From assembly GCA_015698045.1 (NCBI GenBank), contig BLAL01000194.1, positions 930,001-994,000 on the forward strand: 64,000 nt of DNA, written 5' to 3'. Origin of the DNA: Rhizophagus clarus. Taxonomy: Eukaryota > Glomeromycota > Glomeromycetes > Glomerales > Glomeraceae. Each line of letters begins with the position of its first letter. The first letter of the stretch is position 1. Below, piece after piece: positions 12,162-19,935 of the stretch. A program made the position numbers and the translations under genes. The notes beneath the pieces were generated by a model. It ran no database searches. It was given only the letters and a program-made list of their open reading frames with translations, and was not told the DNA's origin.

Positions 12162-12287
12162 TAGAGTTTTCCTCAAACGGATAATATCCTAGGATTGTAT
12201 CCGGATATCCTAGGATAACGGATGCATCCGGATAATTTTTGAACGGTTATCCGGATTATTCATAGGATAACCCGTTGGGAAACTCTA
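12162..12287. mobile_element. 126-bp foldback MITE
   Basis: Ends TAGAGTTTTCCTCAAACGG and the inverse of TAGAGTTTCCCAACGGG; the interior is built of GGATA/TATCC words (TATCCTAGGAT, ATCCGGAT). Terminal TAGAG and the size suggest a hAT-type MITE, but I see no clear target duplication. Its right edge abuts the open frame of the LRR gene. Confidence 0.7.
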
Positions 12288-12966
12288 TATTTCTTACTGC
12301 AGAAATATTACCAATAAATCTTTGTTTGAAATCGCAGAAAATTGTCATGATATACAAGAGTTCTATTTTGCCGAAGGGAGGCGGATTACAGATAAATCTA
12401 TAAGTTGCATCTTAAACTCATGCCCAAATTTACGAAAACTTGATATTGCATATAGTAAGGGGAACGTCAAAGATACTAGTACTTTAATGAAAAGATGCTT
12501 TAATATAGAGTATCTCGACTTTAGTGGTGTCATGACTTTGTGGAATGATAGATTAATTATAGCTTTCATCAAAAGGTCTCCGAATTTAAGACATATAGAG
12601 ATCAGTGATAATGATATCACTGATAAGGTTACTGAAGCGCTGGCTCATTCTTGTCATAAATTAGAATATCTCGATCTATCTTGCTGTGATTTTGTTAGTG
12701 TACCATCAATTTGTAATATTATACGTTCCTGTCCAAAACTCCAACATCTTAACCTCGGAGGCTGTAATATTACAAGTAAGACTATCAAAGAAATTGCTCA
12801 TTCATGCCTTAATTTAAAATTTCTAGATTTGGAAGGATGTGAAAATATTAGCAGAAAAACTATGGACCAGCTAAGTCCAAATATTCATATCGAATATTTT
12901 GATAAAGATTACTACTGTTCCGATTCAAAATCTTCTAGCTCTGAAACTGAATCAGAGTCTGAATAA
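12286..12966 (+). pseudogene. Leucine-rich-repeat protein of F-box/AMN1 type, 5'-truncated
   Basis: The open frame begins directly at the MITE boundary ([19 protein letters not shown]) and runs to the stop at 12966. It shows cysteine-containing LRRs: [74 protein letters not shown]. Such LRRs form the substrate-binding arm of SCF ubiquitin-ligase adaptors, normally behind an F-box. Here there is no F-box and no ATG until the TLMKR segment, so the front is missing or replaced by the MITE. It could still be expressed from an upstream exon I cannot see. The acidic [11 protein letters not shown] tail and the 3' flank match those of the next gene. Confidence 0.75.
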
Positions 12967-13074
12967 TCTAGCTAGCCCAGAGCAGTAATCACCAGCTCAG
13001 AGGATTTTTGCTGAGCCACAGATTGTGTATTACTGGCCTTATTTTTCCGATTGAAAATATCCAAATCATATAAA

Positions 13075-13893
13075 ATGCATACAGTTAATTTGCTTGATCG
13101 GCTTGCGCCTGAATTAATACCCTTCATTCTAAAGAATTTATCGATACAGGATCTTAAAAAATGTTGCAGTATAAATGATATATGGAAAGATGAGGTGCTT
13201 CGAGAAATTCACAAAAGATTGATAGTGGACTGTACATTTGTTTATGATAAAGTAACTGTTAAGGCATTGATTGACCCTAAATCCAAGTATAATAGTATCA
13301 GTAAAACGCTTGCCCAAAAAATTGGTTTATATATTACTAGAATGTATGGTTCAAGATATCCCGCAGTAAAAGATCTTGGCATTGGCGCAACAAATGCTGG
13401 CAAGAAAGTAATGGTAAGAGGATGGGTTCATGATGAAGAAGTCTCCATTTCTTTACCTAATATCTTTGATCTGAAACCTCTCTCATATGTAGAAAAATCA
13501 TATGAGCATTTCTTAGTCGTTGACAAGCCTGATTATGAGTTAGTTTTAGGAAATGTATGGCTAACTAGGTTGGGATACAGAATTGATAAACGGGTCATAT
13601 ATTGGGGAAATAATGAAGAGAAAAGACTTTATTATCTAAGAAATGATATTGATATACTATCTCATCCATTATATACATTCTACGAATTATTATTCCCCAA
13701 TTTCACTGCAATTAATTCAGATGGGGAAGTCATAATAACTAAGTTTTCCAAACATGATCGTGAAATCGACGGTGTAGGTGAGTATTATGATTCGGAGTAT
13801 ACTGAAACGGAATCATCCAGCTCTGAAACCGAATCAGAGGATGAATATGTCTATAGTAATAATGAGCCTCTCCGTTTAAGATACTCTGACTAG
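13075..13893 (+). CDS. F-box protein with retropepsin-like domain
   Basis: A 272-residue single-exon gene from ATG 13075 (an in-frame TTG lies at 13051 but is not a likely start). Residues 1-45 look like an F-box (LLDRLAPELIPFILKNL, IQDLKKCCSIN, W). Residues 55-185 resemble the aspartic-protease-like fold of retroelement polyproteins (CTFVYDKVTVKALID, ISKTLAQKIGL, DYELVLGNVWLTRLG), a domain often found in Rhizophagus host genes. The catalytic signature is not clearly canonical, so a binding role is likelier than protease activity. Ends with an acidic Ser/Glu tail shared with the LRR gene upstream. Likely an SCF-type adaptor of host origin that absorbed an old retroelement-derived domain; assignment of the second domain is moderate. 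Confidence 0.65.
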   Translation: MHTVNLLDRLAPELIPFILKNLSIQDLKKCCSINDIWKDEVLREIHKRLIVDCTFVYDKVTVKALIDPKSKYNSISKTLAQKIGLYITRMYGSRYPAVKDLGIGATNAGKKVMVRGWVHDEEVSISLPNIFDLKPLSYVEKSYEHFLVVDKPDYELVLGNVWLTRLGYRIDKRVIYWGNNEEKRLYYLRNDIDILSHPLYTFYELLFPNFTAINSDGEVIITKFSKHDREIDGVGEYYDSEYTETESSSSETESEDEYVYSNNEPLRLRYSD

Positions 13894-14472
13894 TCCGGAG
13901 CGGTGATCATCAGCTCGGAAGAATTTGCTGGGCCACAGATTGTGCTACAAAAATAAGTGGATCACAGGATAGGTCTGTGCGACATAATAATTTTTGCATA
14001 TATTCGAAAAAAAAAACATATTAACCTTTGTTCTTTATTTTTTTTCCAAACAAATGTGAGAAAATGTGTAAGAAAGTCTACAAGCAATACAGGACCAGCT
14101 CTAAAAGTAAATAGTTACAGTAAAAACATATGTTATGAAGGGCTGAGGGACTCGCAATTTCGAGATCGCCAGGCGTAAGACCAACTATGTGTCTTTCCGA
14201 GTAGATCTACATGTGAAAAGGTTTGAAAATTTCACTTGCATGTACTTTGAAACTCTTGGCATCATACGACAATGATAATCATTCTTCTTATCTCCTTAAC
14301 TTCTCCCAGCAAGATATAAAGCATGTAGGAGTATGTGGAAGTTCAGAGGTCCCTTTAGGACCGGGCCAACTTTCCGCAAAATTTATAAGGTGCGTATATG
14401 TCAGAGTAATGTATGTATGGGAACGAAGGTTTCTCACTATAGGCTTATTACTGATAGATAACAAGAAGCAAG
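13894..14472. other. Intergenic region upstream of the Crinkler header gene
   Basis: Contains the tail homologous to 12967-13030 (up to about 13945), then the promoter-like motif at 13975. The open frames here start at non-ATG codons or lack family resemblance, and I treat the stretch as promoter and 5' UTR. Confidence 0.5.
13975..13987 (+). promoter_or_regulatory. Repeated upstream motif CTGTGCGACATAA, copy 1
   Basis: CTGTGCGACATAA, preceded by GTGGATCAC 18 bp or less upstream and followed by CATATATT. Identical 13-mer at 14916 and a one-base variant at 18738, each in front of an accessory gene or gene relic. Likely a shared core-promoter or transcription-factor site. Confidence 0.5.
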
Positions 14473-14784
14473 ATGTCTACCACCGACAATAGCGATATTA
14501 TAAGCCTCAACCTCCGTTTCCGTAATAGTCAAAATAGAAATGTAATTTTCGTGATCGAGGTTTCCAAGAACGACCTTGTCTCTGTTATTGCGGATAGAGT
14601 TAGGGGCATATTAGCACCTCATCTTCCAGTCCGTCCGCATAACTTTCATCTTCAACAAATTTATCCAACTAGTATACAAAGAAGACGTATGCAACCAGAG
14701 AATATGATTTCGGTTTATTTTCCTGAGAATCCGGATGAAGATATGATTCATATTTTTGTCTACCCTCCCCTTTCTCCCGAATAA
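14473..14784 (+). CDS. Solo Crinkler-type ubiquitin-like header protein
   Basis: A 103-residue single-exon gene starting at ATG 14473. It has the beta-grasp pattern of the Crinkler N-terminal header: an opening beta strand pair (ISLNLRFRNSQNRNVIFVIEV), VSVIADRV in the helix, and the closing YFPENPDEDMIHIFVYPP, close to the conserved FPEQP..HIHI.V.PP ending of Crinkler headers. In Crinklers this module precedes an effector domain; here translation stops right after it. No signal peptide is visible. A nuclease-type gene follows in the same direction 270 bp downstream, so header and effector may be encoded apart, or this may be a truncated relic that stayed open. Confidence 0.65.
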   Translation: MSTTDNSDIISLNLRFRNSQNRNVIFVIEVSKNDLVSVIADRVRGILAPHLPVRPHNFHLQQIYPTSIQRRRMQPENMISVYFPENPDEDMIHIFVYPPLSPE

Positions 14785-14915
14785 TATTTTCTATATCATG
14801 TAATAGCGAATTTTTCGCAATTTTTATGTATTGTAAGCCAACGTTTTATTTCATAAATAAAGTATTATTTTATCGAACGTATATGAGAAATGGATCACGT
14901 GAAATGATATAATCC

Positions 14916-14928
14916 CTGTGCGACATAA
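14916..14928 (+). promoter_or_regulatory. Repeated upstream motif CTGTGCGACATAA, copy 2
   Basis: Same 13-mer as at 13975, again with TGGATCAC a short way upstream (14891-14898) and a TATATT stretch downstream. It lies 124 bp before ATG 15052, arguing for that start rather than the in-frame ATG at 14941. Confidence 0.55.
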
Positions 14929-15051
14929 AAACCTATATTAATGCTTGTTTTTCCCATCCCAGAAATAAATTTTTATCTCACTCCGGAACGTAACACTGAA
15001 CGTAACACTATTTTTTTATCCGAGCCTATTTCCACTATAAAACGTAACACT

Positions 15052-16187
15052 ATGTCTGAAACTAGTACACCTTATACCCCAGCTTCCACCTCTACTACTG
15101 TTGCTGGAAATGAGACGGTCACGCTAGCGGAAGAAATTAAAAAATATAAAACGGAGGCTCTTATCGAATATTTACGGAAGGAAGAGGACTTAGGTCTTGA
15201 CGAAGATGACTTGGAGATATTTCGCAAGCAAAAAATAACAGGCCGTGCCTTCCTTAAGACAAGCAAAGAAGAGTTTGAACGTTATGGAATGTTAGGTGGC
15301 CCTGCGACTGTTCTTGCCGACTTCGCTAAGGAGTGTAAGGAGAAGAAATTAAGGGCTTTTTCGACGTACCGCAGTTTGAAGGAAGTTTTGGCGAAATATA
15401 ACATCGGTGGCAATGGTATAGGCACTATTCGTCAATTTCCGCCGGTAAGTTTATTAAACTCCGCATAGACTTAGATCTTATATGTAACCACTAACATCGT
15501 ACAATTTTCTAGGCGACCTACAAACTCGATGATGATGATGAGGAGTTGGTGCAGTGTATAAAGGAAATAAAGCGTAGGTTGGGGAATATGGGAACCTTAC
15601 TTGCTGATAGCAACGAAGCTATGCGCTGTGAATATATTTCAACCATCCTCCACGCTTCGCTATATATCGTCAAAAGAATAATATCTGATAAAGATCTTAC
15701 CTTGGTTCCTCAGCTCGAAGTCGTTGGTGAAGAAAGTACTGGCCGGGTTGACTACGCAATCAAGACCCTCGAGGAGCTTATTTGTATAACGGAAGGGAAG
15801 TTACATCAAGTAACCATGGGCTTTGCCCAAAATTTGGTCCAATGTGAGAGCGCCCTTCAAGTTAATAAAAAGAATAGGAAACGTAAATCAGGCGATGCAT
15901 TTGGGGAAGACTTCGACTATATATACGGCATCGTTACAACAGCCTCAGATTGGTATTTTATTCTTTTCGCATCGGATGGAATATCAAGCACGAGCAAGGA
16001 CCCCATCAATATCCGATTTACCGAGTCAGCCTTGAAGGAAGGATCGGATGACGAAAAAGATTTGTGTAAAAATGTGAAGCGGGTTATGGAGGTCATCGTT
16101 GGGTTGTTGAAGGATAGGCTGGAGTGTGTGGATGAAGAACCGGATAGGAAGAGGGCTAGGGTGGAGGGTTATCGTTCGAAAAAATAA
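15052..16187 (+). CDS. SAM-like domain plus PD-(D/E)XK nuclease-type protein (Rhizophagus Crinkler-associated family)
   Basis: Exons 15052-15444 and 15513-16187 (intron GTAAGT...CTAG), 355 residues. After a Ser/Thr-rich start, a SAM-like helical domain (TEALIEYLRKEEDLGLDEDD, ITGRAFLKTSKEEFERYGM, GGPATVLADFAKECKEKK) leads into the family signature YRSLKEVLAKYNIGG. The C-terminal part resembles a restriction-endonuclease-fold domain: conserved helix RCEYISTILHASLYIV, then GEESTGRVDYAIK, ICITEGK giving the E-x-K, and GFAQNLVQ for the following helix. It ends KRARVEGYRSKK, a possible nuclear localisation signal. This family is abundant in Rhizophagus. Everything expected is present and open, so it is probably functional; substrate unknown. 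Confidence 0.82.
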
Positions 16188-16360
16188 TCACTCTGTATAA
16201 TAGTCTAGATGTCATGTATCACGGGCTACGTCCCGAACATTTGTATTTATTTTTTGCATGTATTAATAAAAAAATTTTCTCTTGGCAAATTTCGCTGATG
16301 ACCTTCAGGAAAAACACTTGATTTTTTTATTTTGAATATATCCATATTTTATAAAAAATA

Positions 16361-17941
16361 ATGGCAAATACTCACTCTACTCACTCCATTGATTCATTAA
16401 GAGAATTAAATTCGAAGCTCTTAGCCGAGATTACTGAACTTAGAAAGGAGAATGCTGAAGTCAGGGCTGAGAATATCGAAGTTAAAGCTGAGAATGTAAA
16501 ATTAAGGCGTGCTTTGGAAGAACATGAAGCCAGATTCACAAATCTAGAGCAGAGAGATAAAGAAAAGACCAACCTTATTGCTAAATTAGATGATGATATC
16601 AGGGAAATCAAACAGGAACAAAATGCTGTTAATATTTCGGCACAAAGCAATACATCCATACCAAAATCTCCAATTCATTCAATAACTTCCCAATCATCTA
16701 TCTCGCCACCTATTGAGGATCATTCTGATCATTCTATTGAAAAGAATAATGCTGACCCTATATCTCAGGATTTCGGTTCAATACCTTTAGATCAAACTAA
16801 TATACCTTCCGTCATAGACCAGTATGTTACTACCCAATCTAAATCATTGGAGGATGATAGAGAGACGGATGTTTTCTTGAATGATGTTGATAAGAAAATG
16901 GTTAGCGATAAGATAAGGCAGAGGAATAGGGAGAAGAAAATTCAACATGAGTCAACTGTCCCTTCCAACTTATCGCTTGTTACAGAAACTTCCCTAAGAA
17001 ATGATGAAATCGAAAGTAGCACAAAACCCGTTTCCTCGGGAAACGATCAATCAAGACTAGAGCGACTTAAGTCTGATTTCTCTACCACTGACGATTCTGA
17101 TGAGATTGAACTTACTAAAAATCAGAATATAGAGCTTGATCTAATACGCGATTTACTGAATTGTAGTATCGTTGCTCCGCCTAATGAACAACATTCGACT
17201 ATAAAATCCTCTGAAGCGTGCAACCAAGTCACAACACAAAATTTAATCCATTTGTTTCGGAATACAGTACGGGTTGGACATGAGGAGATCTTGTCCTGGA
17301 TTTGTTATTCAGATAATTTTGAAAATAAAGTTGCTGAAATTTGTCGTAATACAGGAGTTACCGATAAAACTGCGAGAACACAAATATATAAGGAAACGTT
17401 AGAACACCTAACTGGTGTTACGCTAGTTGCCTTACGGATTAAAACTCTTAGAGCCAAAAAAATTCGCAAATTATTTGGAAAGAATGGTGTAGGAATGGAT
17501 AAAATTAAGTATGTCACTTGCAGTGCAAATGAGATTTCAAAACTAACTAATGCACAAATTCAAAATGTTATAGATCAAGTAACCTCAAAAACCGTTTCCT
17601 CAGGAAACGATCAGAGTCACGTGTCTTCAAAAACTGCCAATGGTAATGCATCTTCGAAACCTGAGGTAAATGTCACTACCGCATCTTGTCCACCAATTCC
17701 TAGGACTAACTCAACTTATGACCGAGCCTATTTTCGCAACAAAATATTGGATCAATATCCTAACTTATATAGAGAATTTAGTAGTGAAAATTTCGATTAT
17801 TATGGAATTAGAATTACCAATGAGAAATTATGCCCATTATGCAAGTTAGGCCATGATGATGAGGAAAGTATAGAAGGTAGATATAAAGCTGGATCTTATT
17901 TTATTAAATGTGAACAGCGTGAAATTGAGATAATTGCATAG
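16361..17941 (+). CDS. Coiled-coil protein with C-terminal CPLC zinc-ribbon, Rhizophagus multicopy family
   Basis: A 526-residue single-exon gene. Residues 10-90 are a heptad-rich coiled coil (LNSKLLAEITELRKENAEV, then repeats of VKAEN). A Ser-rich acidic region with a repeated VSSGNDQS follows. Residues 300-400 hold a helical domain (NLIHLFRNTVRVGHEEILSW, TDKTARTQIYKETLEHLTG, LRAKKIRKLFG, then the SANEISKLTNAQIQ signature). The end has YFRNKILDQYPNLYREF and a short ribbon CPLC...GSYFIKC. I recognise the middle and end as a large family in Rhizophagus of unknown function. The next 0.6 kb holds a broken gene with the same ribbon type. Confidence 0.75.
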   Translation: MANTHSTHSIDSLRELNSKLLAEITELRKENAEVRAENIEVKAENVKLRRALEEHEARFTNLEQRDKEKTNLIAKLDDDIREIKQEQNAVNISAQSNTSIPKSPIHSITSQSSISPPIEDHSDHSIEKNNADPISQDFGSIPLDQTNIPSVIDQYVTTQSKSLEDDRETDVFLNDVDKKMVSDKIRQRNREKKIQHESTVPSNLSLVTETSLRNDEIESSTKPVSSGNDQSRLERLKSDFSTTDDSDEIELTKNQNIELDLIRDLLNCSIVAPPNEQHSTIKSSEACNQVTTQNLIHLFRNTVRVGHEEILSWICYSDNFENKVAEICRNTGVTDKTARTQIYKETLEHLTGVTLVALRIKTLRAKKIRKLFGKNGVGMDKIKYVTCSANEISKLTNAQIQNVIDQVTSKTVSSGNDQSHVSSKTANGNASSKPEVNVTTASCPPIPRTNSTYDRAYFRNKILDQYPNLYREFSSENFDYYGIRITNEKLCPLCKLGHDDEESIEGRYKAGSYFIKCEQREIEIIA

Positions 17942-18040
17942 TCTCATTATTTATTTGCTCACGCTTCATTATGATATTTTTAATTTATGTTAACTATTAC
18001 CTAATTTAAATTGGTCTGTAATTATAGAAAAAAAGGAAAC

Positions 18041-18557
18041 ATGACCAAGTCCGATAAAATATTAACCCCTGAATATCTGGATTGGCATGCCAAATTAAGT
18101 GGGTTACCAAGCGTTTTGACAAGATTCGTACCAATTATACAAAAGATATAAAAAAGAAACTGGAAATGAGCCATGGCAATTATCAGAAGCCATGATAAGT
18201 ATATCAGAAAAACTTCAATCCTCTGATTTCGAACCTATCACCTTCAAAGCCAGACCCGATCAAGAATTAATTATCAAATCCATCTTAGAGCACTTCCCAT
18301 ACTTGAAATTCTGAAATAGCTTTAGAGGGATTGATAATTATGATTTTATATCACCTCAGCCATGGAGCTCACCATGCCCTATTTGTGATGGAAAACATGG
18401 GAATTATGGATTACATGGCTCATGGTACTGCGAAAATGGGAATCAGTTCCCTTATGATCCTGAATTAGCGAAGTTCTATTCTCAAGATAAGTTGGAATAT
18501 TGTCTTACCTGCAACACTTCAAGTAATAACTCAAGTTCGCATAGTTCAGTCATGTGA
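18041..18557 (+). pseudogene. Zinc-ribbon family gene related to 16361-17941, frameshifted
   Basis: Opens at ATG 18041 (MTKSDKILTPEYLDWHAKL) but stops at about 18150; a different frame then carries the family text YKRYKKETGNEPWQLSEAM, IIKSILEHFPYLKF, a TGA at 18314, and SPCPICDGKHGNYGLHGSWY ending at 18557. The block ILEHFPYL...CPIC...GSWYC parallels ILDQYPNL...CPLC...GSYFIKC in the gene before it, so the two share a terminal domain. At least one frameshift and one in-frame stop; an unrecognised short intron cannot be excluded for the first. Confidence 0.7.
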
Positions 18558-18737
18558 GAGACAATCACCTGAAATGCGCCAGTAATTATATCTGCCATGC
18601 GCAGTAATAACATCAAGTGGTCACACATTTATCGATTTTTTTTACTGGTATATTTTTTATTACGCAAGCTGAACTATTAATAAAAAAAAGCTTCCCCTGA
18701 TCTTAAGCGGAAAAATTCTTGCTGAAATGAATAGGGG

Positions 18738-18750
18738 CTGTGCGACCTAA
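18738..18750 (+). promoter_or_regulatory. Repeated upstream motif CTGTGCGACCTAA, copy 3
   Basis: One-base variant of the 13-mer at 13975 and 14916, followed 10 bp later by CATATTAAC, similar to the spacing of the other copies. Confidence 0.45.
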
Positions 18751-18924
18751 GATTTTCGCTCATATTAACTGTATATTACGTATATTAGATTCGTATAGAC
18801 CATAGTATAGCATTCATTTATTCTCGAACTTTCCCACATGTACTCAATGAAAATTTATTAATAAAAACTCTTCCTGACGATCTTTGTATACTTTATTGTA
18901 AATACCGTTGATCAGATTTTTGGG

Positions 18925-19013
18925 ATGCGATCATATTAACGTAATTTCCCCCAAAGCATATTCCAAAGTCGATTCTGCAAATTATATAAAAAGGTGAAGT
19001 CTTAGTTAGTGAA
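18925..19013 (+). promoter_or_regulatory. Promoter-like block with TATA box, paralogous to 41186-41265
   Basis: ATGCGATCATATTAACGTAA, then CAAATTATATAAAAAGGTGA and AGTTAGTGAA. The block at 41186-41265 has the same three parts in the same order and spacing (ATGCGATCATATTAGCG, CAAATTACATAAAAGGTGA, AGTTAGTGAA). A TATA-like element in both suggests a copied core promoter; what it drives is not clear. Confidence 0.5.
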
Positions 19014-19935
19014 CTCTTTTATCCGTCCTGTGCAAGTAAAACAAAAAATAACAAACGAAACTAATCAAACTTACCGTCATATTCATCATTAATATCCACA
19101 ATCAATCAAATGCGCAAAGTAATAATAAGGTGGGTTGATTATTGATTGGCTAGATTCCGGAAGAACATCATCACGATATTCATCGATTTTCCCGCCTATA
19201 TAGATGCTCAAAAATAAAATGGACGTATTACCTTTCTAATATTCGTTGAGAAAATCGGCACGTGTCTAATCAAATTGCTGTGGCTTAGTATTTTTCACCT
19301 GATTCTTGACACATGCCTCGAAGTCTGGCGCAATATATAAAAAATAATTCCCGTGATGGGATATTATCTAATCTAATCAGCACCATCAGCACAGTAAAAT
19401 TGTGACATGTCTTGTGTCAAAAATCTGGCACAGTAAATCAAGAAACAATCATTCGATCCAAAAAACATTAAGCAATAATTTTCTCAAATATTTGGCGGAG
19501 TGGAATGGTAAGGATTAAATGAATTGTAACGTTAAAAATTACTTATTTCTATTCTCTGGTTCGAAATTAATATATCATGGAAAAGTTCTAGTGTAGTAAA
19601 AGAGTATGAGGTGAGAATCTCGTAGTTAGCAAAGTATATAGGCGTATAGATAGAGAAATAATTTTATTAGCTATAGATATTTTTCAAGAATTTGAGAGAG
19701 CAAAGAAATAACTTCTCTTCGATATGTACAGTGTCCGAAAAATTAATAAAGTTTAACAGTGCTATATCAGATATTTAACTTATAGATCGAACTTTTTTCA
19801 TTGGCGGTTAATTTGTTTAATAGTAGATTCGAGTATCACGAGATTTTTACGAACTGATGGCTGATGTGTGATTTGTGTCACATAATTTCATCGTCAATCT
19901 TTGTGGCACAAATTTCTTCACATCCAAGTTGAACG

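Larger units (their letters stand above)
18558..19935. other. Intergenic stretch with promoter-like repeats
   Basis: No gene supported. Holds the CTGTGCGACCTAA motif (18738), the ATGCGATCATATTA block with a downstream TATATAAAAAGG (18925-19013), then AT-rich sequence. A short ATG frame at 19110 ends after ten codons. The region may be the long upstream region of the multi-exon gene starting near 19936. Confidence 0.45.

Noticed and set aside
13051-13074. An earlier start for the F-box gene
   Set aside because: The codon is TTG; ATG 13075 gives the expected F-box start.
14223-14492. An 89-codon frame upstream of the Crinkler header
   Set aside because: Starts at TTG, has no family resemblance and overlaps the real ATG region in another frame.
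14941-15051. An earlier in-frame ATG for the nuclease gene
   Set aside because: It lies only 12 bp after the promoter-like motif and adds 37 residues unlike the family; ATG 15052 is preferred.
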